This document shows positions 47,070 through 55,467 of a stretch of DNA of 64,000 nt, in pieces. The position numbers and the translations under genes are program-made. The stretch lies in assembly GCA_903881475.1 (NCBI GenBank), contig CAIRTK010000044.1, positions 32,198-96,197 on the forward strand, given 5' to 3'. The stretch is from an uncultured Opitutia bacterium. Lineage in GTDB: Bacteria > Verrucomicrobiota > Verrucomicrobiia > Opitutales > Opitutaceae. Each line of letters starts with the position of its first letter. Within the stretch, counting starts at the first letter, position 1. Under the pieces are notes generated by a model that did not search any database, had not been told where the DNA came from, and saw only the letters and a list, made by a program, of their open reading frames with translations.

Positions 47070-48332
47070 CTACGGCGCCCGGAGCCCGAGCCGCCACAGG
47101 AATTCAATCCTCGCACTGCGGCGAAGGTAGCGGAGGAGCAGGGGGCTGGTTTCCAATTCCTCGATTGGGAAATGCCGGCCCTGGGCGCGTTCGCGCAGCA
47201 GCGTGATTTCCCTCTGCCCGGTGTCATGCATGGCGAAACTGGTCTTCTGGGTGGGATGCACGCGGAAGCAGGCGAGAAAGTAGGGCACCCGGACGATGCG
47301 CGCCCCGGCCGCCTGGAAGCGCAGCAGCAGGTCCCAATCGATGGCAAAGTGGAAGGAGGTATCCAGGCCGCCCACTTTATCCCAGAGCCGGCGCCGCCAG
47401 AACATCGTTTCCTGAGGCACGAAGTCGTTCAAACGCAGCACGGCGTCGTCGTGCGGGGGCAGGAACCAGCGCGCGATTTCCCGGGAGCCCTCGTCTACCA
47501 CGATGCGGTGACCGTAGAGCACATCCACCTCCGGGTGCCGCGCAAAATAGTCCGCCACGTAGGCGAGGGCGCCGGGTTGGTAGTAATCGTCGGAATTGAT
47601 CCAGGCCATGAGATCGTCCGGTCCGCCGGACGTCTTCGCCAATCCCCGGGCGATGGCATCGGCCTGCCCGGTATCGCGGATGCTCTCCCAGGCATGCAAC
47701 CGGGGCGCGTGCTGTCGGATCAGGTGCGCGCTGTCATCGGTCGAGCCCCCGTCCTGCACAACATACTGGCAATCGATCCCTGGCTGATCGAGCACGCTGC
47801 GCATGGTTTCATCCAGGAAGCGCGCCTGCTGGTAGGAAGGGGTGACGATGGCGAGCTGCGGTCGGCGGGATGCCGGCGCGGAAGCGGGAAATTTTTCAAA
47901 GCGCACGGGCCGGGGCGGATACGCCATGTGCGCCGGCATCTGGAAAAACATCAGCTCGGTCCAGGCCCCGCCGCCGAGCCAGAGTGGGATGATCTGCCGA
48001 GCCACCTCGACCGGGCGCTCCATCAATGAATACCATGCGCCGTCGGCCGACACGGCCTCGAGCGAAACCCGGACACGGCCGGAGGGCAGGGTGCCGCGAA
48101 GCTCAAAGCCGGTGTTGTCGTCCGGGGCCTCCGGCATCGCGCCCTTGACGTCCGGCCGGGGGAGCCCGACGACCCCGTCAATCGTGACCTTGCCGGCGCG
48201 GAGGCGGATGGCCCGGATGGGCCGGCCGTCCAGGTCGAAGGCCCATCCCCGGATGATCACGCACCGGGGCAGCTGTTTCCAGTCCTTGGGCTGATCGACA
48301 TAGAAACGGGGAGTCGGGGCGGAGGTATCCAC
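47070..48332 (-). CDS. glycosyltransferase family 2 with N-terminal RGW module
   Basis: 420 aa; LAIVTPSYQQARFLDETM, VVQDGGSTDDS, AWINSDDYYQPGAL. Confidence 0.9.
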   Translation of the reverse strand: MDTSAPTPRFYVDQPKDWKQLPRCVIIRGWAFDLDGRPIRAIRLRAGKVTIDGVVGLPRPDVKGAMPEAPDDNTGFELRGTLPSGRVRVSLEAVSADGAWYSLMERPVEVARQIIPLWLGGGAWTELMFFQMPAHMAYPPRPVRFEKFPASAPASRRPQLAIVTPSYQQARFLDETMRSVLDQPGIDCQYVVQDGGSTDDSAHLIRQHAPRLHAWESIRDTGQADAIARGLAKTSGGPDDLMAWINSDDYYQPGALAYVADYFARHPEVDVLYGHRIVVDEGSREIARWFLPPHDDAVLRLNDFVPQETMFWRRRLWDKVGGLDTSFHFAIDWDLLLRFQAAGARIVRVPYFLACFRVHPTQKTSFAMHDTGQREITLLRERAQGRHFPIEELETSPLLLRYLRRSARIEFLWRLGLRAP

Positions 48333-48407
48333 AGGCGGCGCGATGCGGCCGAGACAAAGGCCGCGAATCCCGGAAGGGAAGATTTTACCGGCGCCCGCGC
48401 GGCGGGA

Positions 48408-49127
48408 CTAGAGCTTGAAGCCGGCGTCCGTGGAATCCTTCAGGAAGGTTTTCACGGTGTCGAGGGACAGGGCGTCGCCGGTCATCCCCAGCATCTTGGC
48501 CGCCTTGGCTATGATGTCGTGCGGGACCGTGATGATCCGGCAGCCGGCCTCCTCGGCCTGGAAAATATTGAGGACCTCGCGTGTGCTGGCCCAGAGCAGC
48601 TCGGCCTTGGGCTGGTCCTCAAGCAGCGGCCCGCAGGCGCGGATCATCGGCACCGGGTCGACGCCGGAGTCGGCGATGCGGCCGGCGAACACGGACACGA
48701 CGGACGGCACGGCGGGATTGAGGGCGGCCGCCACACCGGCGACCTGTTTCAGGGTGAAGAGCGCAGTGGCATTGAGCTTCACGCCCTCCTGGGCCAGGTC
48801 ACGGATGAGCGGGAGGGAGGATTCGCCGCGGGAGTTGGTGATCGGAATCTTGACGTAGACATTCGCCGCCCAGGACTTGATCTTGGCGGCCTGCCGGCGC
48901 ATCTCGGCGAACTCATCCGAGAACACCTCGAGGGAGATGGGCTTGGCCGTAACGGTCTGGAGAATGTCCTTGGCGAAGGCCTCGTAGTCCTTGATGCCGG
49001 CCTTCTTCATGAGGCTGGGGTTGGTGGTCAGGCCCTTGATGTAGGGCTTGGCATAGAGATCGAGGATGCCGGCCTTGTCGGCGCCATCGGCGTAAATCTG
49101 GATCGTGAGGTCGTTGAGGGATTTCAT
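48408..49127 (-). CDS. transaldolase / fructose-6-phosphate aldolase-family protein
   Basis: 239 aa; QIYADGAD, IKGLTTNPSLMKKAGI, VYVKIPITNSRGES, NATALFTLKQ, SVFAGRIADSG. Confidence 0.93.
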   Translation of the reverse strand: MKSLNDLTIQIYADGADKAGILDLYAKPYIKGLTTNPSLMKKAGIKDYEAFAKDILQTVTAKPISLEVFSDEFAEMRRQAAKIKSWAANVYVKIPITNSRGESSLPLIRDLAQEGVKLNATALFTLKQVAGVAAALNPAVPSVVSVFAGRIADSGVDPVPMIRACGPLLEDQPKAELLWASTREVLNIFQAEEAGCRIITVPHDIIAKAAKMLGMTGDALSLDTVKTFLKDSTDAGFKL

Positions 49128-49139
49128 GTCGGAGTCGGT

Positions 49140-49736
49140 TCAGGTGGCGGGATTGAGCTTCCGCGCTTCCGGCTGGGCAAGGATAATTCGGGCGGCCTCG
49201 GGAAAGTTCTTCACGGTAAAATCAGGCCGGGTCTGCAGATCCTCCTCATAGCCGAAGTCAATGAACACGGTGCGCACGCCGGCCCGGTGACCGCAGTCGA
49301 TGTCGCGCCAGCGATCTCCAATCATCCAGGAACGGGAGAGATCGAGGCCGAGGTCACGGGCCGCATCGAGGAGCATGCCCGGCTCGGGCTTGCGGCGCGG
49401 GTCGGGCGGAGATTCGTCGCGGCCGGGCGCATAGCAGGCCTCGATCCGGGCGATCTCGGGCACGAGCCGGCGGAGTTGCTCATGCATGGCCTCGATGACA
49501 GCTTGCGACTGGAGACCCCGGCCGACGTCGGGCTGGTTGGTGGCGACGACGAGGACGTAGCCGGCGGCGTGCAGTGCCTGGCAGGCTTCGGGCACACCGG
49601 GAAAAAGCCGGAACTCGGCGACAGAGGCCGGGGCGTAGGGTTTGCCCTCGCGAATGACCTGGACGTTCAGGGTGCCGTCGCGGTCCACAAAAACGGCGGG
49701 CTGTTTTTGCGGGAGCAGGGAGAAGGGAGCAGGCAC
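49140..49736 (-). CDS. gmhB: D-glycero-D-manno-heptose 1,7-bisphosphate phosphatase (HAD family)
   Basis: 198 aa; AVFVDRDGTLN, VVATNQPDVGRG, KPEPGMLLDAARDLGLDLSRSWMIGDRWRDI. Confidence 0.85.
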   Translation of the reverse strand: MPAPFSLLPQKQPAVFVDRDGTLNVQVIREGKPYAPASVAEFRLFPGVPEACQALHAAGYVLVVATNQPDVGRGLQSQAVIEAMHEQLRRLVPEIARIEACYAPGRDESPPDPRRKPEPGMLLDAARDLGLDLSRSWMIGDRWRDIDCGHRAGVRTVFIDFGYEEDLQTRPDFTVKNFPEAARIILAQPEARKLNPAT

Positions 49737-49761
49737 GGAGAGGAAGGGAAAGTGAGGGTGA
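49711..49761. repeat. purine-rich tract, GGGAGCA-type heptamers then GGGAAAGTGAGGGTGAA
   Basis: gggagcagggagaagggagcaggcacggagaggaagggaaagtgagggtgaa. Confidence 0.75.
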
Positions 49762-49769
49762 ACGTACTG

Positions 49770-50141
49770 CTACTCTTCGATTTGGGATCTGAGCTTCAGA
49801 ATGGTGGCGGTGAGGATGGCGATGATTTCGCCGCAGAGTGCGACACGTGGCGAGATCACTTCCGATGGGAGCCAATGCTTCAGGCGCTCATAGCGCCCGC
49901 TGGTTTCATGCGCGGAACCGCGGGCGATAATGAGGAAATGCGCGTAATCACGTTTCGATCCGCGTCCGTACCCTTCCTCGATATTGGACGCGATCGAGTC
50001 CGCACTGGCTATCTGCTGGGATACGAGACGTTGGCAGGAGGGCTCCCACCTGAGTGCGGTCAGATCCGTTACTACCAGATCAAATAACACCAAGGCCTTT
50101 TGGTGTGCTCCGTATTGGCGAAGCCTGGAAGGTTCGGTCAT
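49770..50141 (-). CDS. four-helix bundle protein (23S rRNA intervening-sequence/Avd-like family)
   Basis: 123 aa; LVSQQIASADSIASNIEEGYGRGSKRDYAHFLIIARGSAHET signature. Confidence 0.9.
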   Translation of the reverse strand: MTEPSRLRQYGAHQKALVLFDLVVTDLTALRWEPSCQRLVSQQIASADSIASNIEEGYGRGSKRDYAHFLIIARGSAHETSGRYERLKHWLPSEVISPRVALCGEIIAILTATILKLRSQIEE

Positions 50142-50146
50142 TTTTG

Positions 50147-50310
50147 GAGTGAGAATGAAAGTGAGAGAGGAAAGTATGAGACCATCCTGTGCCCATGCAC
50201 CTCATCACTCAATCTCTCACTGGTTCTCCCTTAAAAACGCTACTGCTCTGCTCCTCTGAATCCACACTCCGCTCACACCCCTTTCACTATCACTGTCACT
50301 TTCCCTTCCG
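50147..50310. repeat. GTGAGA/GTGAAA-type tract followed by the reverse-oriented CTCAC/TTTCAC tract
   Basis: gagtgagaatgaaagtgagagagg ... cactcaatctctcac ... ctttcactatcactgtcactttccctt. Confidence 0.7.
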
Positions 50311-50315
50311 CGCTC

Positions 50316-51734
50316 TCAGACAAACTTCAGCTTGCGGGCGGCGAAGAGGACCATGCGGAGGAGCAGCCAGCCGTGGCTCCAGCGGTGGATGTTGGTCGTG
50401 CCGTAGGTTCGCTCGCGATAGCGGATGGGTACGTCGGCGATCTTGAGATTGAGCTTGGCCGCACCGAAGAGCAGGTCGAAGTCGCCGAAGGGATCGAAAT
50501 CGCCGAAGTAGGTCCGGTTGGCGGCGATCCTTTCGTAATGGGCGCGGGAGAGCACCTTCGTGCCGCAGAGGGTATCCTTCACGGGTTGGCCCAGCAGCCA
50601 CGTGAAAATGAGGCCAAAGGTTTTGTTCGCGCAGAGATTGAGGAATTGCATCGCCTCCTCGTCCATGGGGTACACCAGCCGGACGCCATTGGCGAACTCG
50701 GCGCGGCCACTGGCGATGACGTCATAGAATTTTCCGAGCTCTTCCGGTGGCATGGTGAGATCGGCATCGAGGATCATGAGCACGTCGCCGGTCGCGGCGG
50801 CGAAGCCCAGCCGCACGGCGTCGCCCTTGCCGCGACCGGTCTGCTGCATGATTTTTATATTCCGCCCGGGATGGTCCTGAGCAGCCTGCTGGATCCGGGC
50901 CCACGTGTCGTCGCGGGAGTGCCCTTCGACGAAGATCAGTTCGGTGCCCGCGCCCAGGTCGGCGGTGCGCTGCACGGCGACGGCGATGTTGCCCGCTTCG
51001 TTGCGGGCCGGAACTATGACCGAGACGGTCAGGGGCCGGGCCGGGCGGGGCCGCGCGGGCCGCGCGACGCAGAAGACCGTGAGGCAAAACCAGGTGAAGA
51101 CCGGAGCAAACCAGCGGTTGAAGAGCACTTCGAGGCCGAGGCATTTCACCGGGACGAGAATGCGGGGTTGGATTACGATCGGGCTCCAGTCGGCCAGCTG
51201 GAGGAGGTTGCGCACATCCGCCGTGCTCAGCCAGCTGCTTTGGGGCTGGCGGGCCTTGAAACCCAAGGTGCCGGCCAAGGATAGGATCGGCCTCCACAGG
51301 GACGAATAATAGTTGAGGATCAGCCGGGTGTTCTCATGCGAGACGCAGTGCATGCGCTCGAACAACCGCTGGACATCGGCGGCGAGGTTGAGCGTGTCGG
51401 AGACGATGATATAGTCGAACTGCCTCGGCAGTTCGAGAAACTCGCCCGCCTGCACGTAGAATTCCGCCCCGTGCACCCGTTGGCGCGCCGCGGCGATCTG
51501 GACGGCGGAAAGATCAATGCCTGTCTTGCGAACGGCGTGAAGACCGGCGAGCAGTTCGCCGGAACCGCAGCCGATTTCAAGGACTGACGCACTGGCGGGA
51601 ATCAACAGGTTGTAATAGTGCGCCAGCAGGCGGCGGTAATCGCGCGAGCTGCGGTTCGGTTCGGTGGGCGCGGTGTCATAGAACGCCCCGATTTTCTCCA
51701 GATGCTTGCGGGTGATGTCGGAGGCGGCTGGCAT
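50316..51734 (-). CDS. fused class I methyltransferase - GT2 glycosyltransferase
   Basis: 472 aa; SVLEIGCGSGELLAGL then VSVIVPARNEAGNIAVAV, LMILDADLTMPPEELGKFY. Confidence 0.85.
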   Translation of the reverse strand: MPAASDITRKHLEKIGAFYDTAPTEPNRSSRDYRRLLAHYYNLLIPASASVLEIGCGSGELLAGLHAVRKTGIDLSAVQIAAARQRVHGAEFYVQAGEFLELPRQFDYIIVSDTLNLAADVQRLFERMHCVSHENTRLILNYYSSLWRPILSLAGTLGFKARQPQSSWLSTADVRNLLQLADWSPIVIQPRILVPVKCLGLEVLFNRWFAPVFTWFCLTVFCVARPARPRPARPLTVSVIVPARNEAGNIAVAVQRTADLGAGTELIFVEGHSRDDTWARIQQAAQDHPGRNIKIMQQTGRGKGDAVRLGFAAATGDVLMILDADLTMPPEELGKFYDVIASGRAEFANGVRLVYPMDEEAMQFLNLCANKTFGLIFTWLLGQPVKDTLCGTKVLSRAHYERIAANRTYFGDFDPFGDFDLLFGAAKLNLKIADVPIRYRERTYGTTNIHRWSHGWLLLRMVLFAARKLKFV

Positions 51735-51735
51735 G

Positions 51736-52515
51736 TTAGTTAGACTCTTTTTGCAGGACGACGATCAGGCGGGCCGCAAATGCACGGGGAAACGGCGTGG
51801 CAAGCCAGTCAAACCCCCGCATCAGGCCGGCGAGGAACCTGCCGCCGAGCCGGGGGCCGGAAAAACCGCCCGAGGAGAGATAAGAGAACGAAGCAATCGG
51901 CCTGACTTCCGCCAGCCGCCAACCTACCAGCCGGTGGCGCGCCTCGCCCCACCAAAAATGGCGGGTCGCCGCACCTTGGAGCGCGTAATAATCCGCCTGG
52001 TCCGCGGAAAACCCCTCGGGTGCTTCCCACGCGATGGTGTCATGCAGTCCAACGGGTTCGTGATGGAAAAGATGGTAGACCAGCCGTCCGGTCCAGCTCA
52101 CGGCTGGCTCGAACAGGATGACTTTGCCGCCTGGGGCCAGCACCCGGTGAAATTCATGCAACGCGGTGCCCGGATAGCGTAGGTGATGCCAGACGTCGAA
52201 AAGAATCAGGTGCGAGACGCTCTCATCCGCAAAGCTGAGTTGATAGGCGTTTTCCCGTCGATCGAGCCAGGGATTGTCAAAGAGGTCGGTCGTGACGCAT
52301 TGGGGAATGACTTCCTTGACCGTGCCCATCCCTGAACCGAGTTCGACCAAGAGCCCGGGGACCTGAGGGTCAATCCGGGTTGCAATCTGACGATAGAATT
52401 TGCGATAGATTTCCTGCAACAACGGCTTCCGGAGCCAGGCTTCCCGGTTGCGCTGAATTTCAAGGTTATGCTGCCCGACCGGCAGCGTGACGGCCGTTTT
52501 CATATGGGGAGTCAA
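51736..52515 (-). CDS. class I SAM-dependent methyltransferase
   Basis: 259 aa; GLLVELGSGMGTVKEVIP, LFDVWHHLRYPGTALHEFHRVLAPGGKVILFEP. Confidence 0.87.
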   Translation of the reverse strand: MTPHMKTAVTLPVGQHNLEIQRNREAWLRKPLLQEIYRKFYRQIATRIDPQVPGLLVELGSGMGTVKEVIPQCVTTDLFDNPWLDRRENAYQLSFADESVSHLILFDVWHHLRYPGTALHEFHRVLAPGGKVILFEPAVSWTGRLVYHLFHHEPVGLHDTIAWEAPEGFSADQADYYALQGAATRHFWWGEARHRLVGWRLAEVRPIASFSYLSSGGFSGPRLGGRFLAGLMRGFDWLATPFPRAFAARLIVVLQKESN

Positions 52516-52697
52516 GCCTGTCTCCCGCTAGCGGCATTCAACGAAGCAGTCCTTATCATCGCGTGACTGAACGGATCGCGTCCAGGGATGTGAAGTCTAA
52601 TGTACGGCCGCCGACGTGGATGATCGGGAATCCTTCGAAGATTCATTCCCTGGGGATTGATGGGCGGGGATAATCGCGCCGCCCGGAGGTTGCCGGG

Positions 52698-53303
52698 CTA
52701 TCGCGGCGGGTTCACGGATTCCCACTTGGTCTGGTTCACCTTCAGGTCGGGATGGGAAACCCAGAGATGCCAGATCACGGCCTGGAAGGCCTCGCTGTGC
52801 GGAGTGATATTATTGGGGTTGACCGTGGGCACGATCACACAGGCGTCGGCGACCCTAGCGGTATAGCCCCCGTCTTTGCCGACAATCCCGATGATGCGGG
52901 CGCCGGCCTGCTTCGCGAGCTGCATGGCGGTCACGAGATTGGGTGAGATGTTTTTTTCCACGTTGCCACCGCCGACCGACAGGATGAGGAGGGCATCCCT
53001 GGTATTCAGGCGGGAGCCGCGCAGCCACTCGGCGAACACGCCGGCCCAGCCCTCATCGTTGGTGCGGGCGGTGAGTTCGGAGACGTTGTCCGTCGGGGCA
53101 TAGCACTCGAGCCCGGCGATCTTCCGGAAATCGTTCACGGCATGCGAGGCATTGGCCGCGCTGCCGCCGACCCCGAGAACAAACAGCCGACCGCCCCGGG
53201 TGCGCAAGCCCACGAGCTCCCGGACGCACTTCTCGCAATCGTCCGCGTTGAGCCGGGCGACAATTTCGGCGGTCTCCTTCAAGTGTTGGAGGGAGTAGGA
53301 CAT
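52698..53303 (-). CDS. gmhA: SIS-domain phosphoheptose isomerase-like protein
   Basis: Start at MSYSLQHLKET (53303); FVLGVGGSAANASHAVNDFRKI, LILSVGGGNVEKNIS, IGIVGKDGGYTARVAD. Confidence 0.85.
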   Translation of the reverse strand: MSYSLQHLKETAEIVARLNADDCEKCVRELVGLRTRGGRLFVLGVGGSAANASHAVNDFRKIAGLECYAPTDNVSELTARTNDEGWAGVFAEWLRGSRLNTRDALLILSVGGGNVEKNISPNLVTAMQLAKQAGARIIGIVGKDGGYTARVADACVIVPTVNPNNITPHSEAFQAVIWHLWVSHPDLKVNQTKWESVNPPR

Positions 53304-53398
53304 TGGGAGGGAAAGGGAGAGTGAAAGTGAAAGGGAGCACAGCGCGGGTGCCCTGCTGGGGAAGGGAGCAGGGAGTAGGGAGCAGGGAAAGGGAAAAG
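53304..53398. repeat. mixed GTGAAA and GGGAGCA/GGGAGTA tract
   Basis: gggagggaaagggagagtgaaagtgaaaggg...gaagggagcagggagtagggagcagggaaagggaaaagc. Confidence 0.8.
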
Positions 53399-53425
53399 CA
53401 ACGCGGCCTGAGGGGGGATCGGTGG

Positions 53426-54121
53426 TCAGGTTGAGTCCTTTGCCCGGAGCAGCTGATCCAATTCGTTGAGGCCGGCTGGGGAGCCGATTTCGTAGAACCG
53501 CTGCCTGATGTCGTAGCCGGCGAGCTGGTGGCGCGCGACCAAGGACTTTTGCACTTCGGCCAGATCGACGGCCGCATCCCTCGGGCAACCGTCGAAAGCC
53601 GCGGGGCGAAACAGGCCGAGACCGTAGTCGATGTGCTGCATCTGCGGCAGGGGCGTCCGCTTGTCGTAGGCCCGGATCGCGCCGTCCTCGAACCAGACAT
53701 TGCTTCGGTCGTAGCGGCCGCGGTTCTCGAACACGGTCATCAGCCCGGGTTGGCCGCAGTGCAGGAAGAACTCCCCGACCGCGCGATAATCGATGGGCAG
53801 GTAGCTGTCGCCGTAGAGCACGTAGAAAGCCTCGCCCAGTTTCGGCAGCGCGCGGATGAGCGCCCCGCCGGTGCCGAGCAGTTTGTCGCCGTCGAGGGAA
53901 TAGTCGATCCGCACGCCCCAGCGGGAGCCGTCCCCATAACGCTCGACGATCTGCTCACCGAGGTGACCCACGCATAGCACCACGCGCCTCAGGCCAGCCG
54001 CCTTGAGCAGGCGGAGCTGGTGGGCGAAAAACGGCTCGCCGGCCACCTCGACCAGAAGTTTCGGAATTTTTCCTGTGAGCGGCCGCAGCCGGGTGGCCAG
54101 GCCGCCGGCGAGAATTGCCAC
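53426..54121 (-). CDS. hddC: nucleotidyltransferase, D-glycero-alpha-D-manno-heptose 1-phosphate guanylyltransferase-like
   Basis: 231 aa from GTG start; AILAGGLATRLRPLTGKIPKLLVEVAGEPF, GTGGALIRAL, LYGDSYLPID. Confidence 0.85.
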   Translation of the reverse strand: MAILAGGLATRLRPLTGKIPKLLVEVAGEPFFAHQLRLLKAAGLRRVVLCVGHLGEQIVERYGDGSRWGVRIDYSLDGDKLLGTGGALIRALPKLGEAFYVLYGDSYLPIDYRAVGEFFLHCGQPGLMTVFENRGRYDRSNVWFEDGAIRAYDKRTPLPQMQHIDYGLGLFRPAAFDGCPRDAAVDLAEVQKSLVARHQLAGYDIRQRFYEIGSPAGLNELDQLLRAKDST

Positions 54122-54144
54122 GGGCAGATCTGAGGCGGATGTTT

Positions 54145-54300
54145 TCAGAAAGCGACGTAGATGAAAGGCTGCACCGGGAGCGAGAACCGGTAGAGCATGT
54201 AGTGGAACAGCACCCCGATGGCCAGCCCGAGCAGAAACCGGCCGAGGAGCCGGAGGGGGACGGGAAGATTGATCTTGGGCAGGAGTCGAAGGGGCGGCAT
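54145..54300 (-). CDS. 51-aa single-TM microprotein ending PFIYVAF (DltX/DUF5989-like)
   Basis: Manual translation of minus strand: MPPLRLLPKINLPVPLRLLGRFLLGLAIGVLFHYMLYRFSLPVQPFIYVAF*; starts 6 nt after the SGNH gene stop; absent from ORF track (too short). Confidence 0.78.
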   Translation of the reverse strand: MPPLRLLPKINLPVPLRLLGRFLLGLAIGVLFHYMLYRFSLPVQPFIYVAF

Positions 54301-54306
54301 GGCGGT

Positions 54307-55467
54307 TCAGGGCTGGGGGAATTCCTTGAGCTTCCGGGCCACGAGTTGGGCCAGCTTGCGGCCCCCCTCGGCGGAAAGGTGGGCGCGATCAATATAGTCC
54401 GCGGACTCGAAGTCATCCCCGGCGACCTCGCAGGCGATCCCATGATCCCGAAAAATTTGGGCGCAGGCCGCATAAACCGAGACATCCCGGGCCCTTTCCG
54501 CCGGACTCAGCCGGTCGAGATAGTAGGGGGCGTTCTTGTTGAGCAGGATCAGGGTGTGGGGCCGTAGGAGTGGAACGACCGAGGCTTCGATGTCGGCGCC
54601 CAGCCGCTGCCGGTTGCCTTCCTCCAGTTGCCATGACCCGCCTGGTCCGGGCACCGCCATGGTTTCCGAAAAACCGCGGGTAATGGCCATTTCCTCCGGC
54701 AGGAAATTCTTGAACCGATCCGCCAGGGGCTGGGCATGGGGCTCGGTGTCCGGCAGACGGTCATGCGGTACCCAGAAATCCCGGGCCAGAATGAAATTCC
54801 AGACCGTGAAAAAATGCCGGTAACCGACATGATGCCAGAGGGACTGTTGCCGGAACCAGGCCTCCAGCCGCGCGCCGAGCCTTTCTTCGTCCTGTTGCCG
54901 CCGCTCGGTGGCCGGGAGAGAATCCAGCCAGCGGCGGATGCTTTCGTCCCGCGCCGGAAAGGCGGCCAGCCGGTGTTGGTACAGCGCCTGCCAGTAGAAA
55001 TAGCCGGAAGCCCCGCCAGGCGCCCGCCCCGTGGCGGCCGGGGGATTCGTGTTCGCGACATAGATGACGGGATAGCCGCGAAGCAGCAGCGATTCCGCCA
55101 CCAACGCCGCCCCTTGGGTCGGATAGGCGCCGCGGAAGGCCAGGTTGACGACCACGTAGCGGTCCCCGAGTTGCTCCTGCAGGCGCAGGCTCCAGACGTC
55201 ATCCTTGGGCTGGCCGACGCCGTTCATGATCGAGTTGCCGCCGATGATGACAAGGGTCTTGCCGCGCTGCCAGTGGGCGAGCGCGAGGGACTCGAGCATC
55301 GCGTAGGGCGGATAGAAAATGGCGTCCGGACTGATCCGCTGGTGGAAGCGGATGAATCCGTCGGGCTTGCTGTACGTGCTGGCCAGGTTCCCCTGCCACG
55401 CGGCGGCGCAAAATCCGGTCATGATGCCCGCGATCAGCAGCCAGTTGGAAAGTCGGCTCGTCGTCAT
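54307..55467 (-). CDS. SGNH/GDSL-like membrane-anchored protein (DltD/AlgX-like role)
   Basis: Start set at MTTSRLSNWLLIAG; N-terminal TM; LVIIGGNSIMNGVGQPKDDVWSLRLQEQLG (block I-like), C-terminal DFESADYIDRAHLSAEGGRKLAQLV (D-x-x-H-like block). Confidence 0.8.
   Translation of the reverse strand: MTTSRLSNWLLIAGIMTGFCAAAWQGNLASTYSKPDGFIRFHQRISPDAIFYPPYAMLESLALAHWQRGKTLVIIGGNSIMNGVGQPKDDVWSLRLQEQLGDRYVVVNLAFRGAYPTQGAALVAESLLLRGYPVIYVANTNPPAATGRAPGGASGYFYWQALYQHRLAAFPARDESIRRWLDSLPATERRQQDEERLGARLEAWFRQQSLWHHVGYRHFFTVWNFILARDFWVPHDRLPDTEPHAQPLADRFKNFLPEEMAITRGFSETMAVPGPGGSWQLEEGNRQRLGADIEASVVPLLRPHTLILLNKNAPYYLDRLSPAERARDVSVYAACAQIFRDHGIACEVAGDDFESADYIDRAHLSAEGGRKLAQLVARKLKEFPQP

Noticed and set aside
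53304-53588. N-terminal extension of the SIS protein (SLSLSLSLSLP)
   Set aside because: Translation of repeat sequence; MSYSLQHLKE at 53303 is the plausible start
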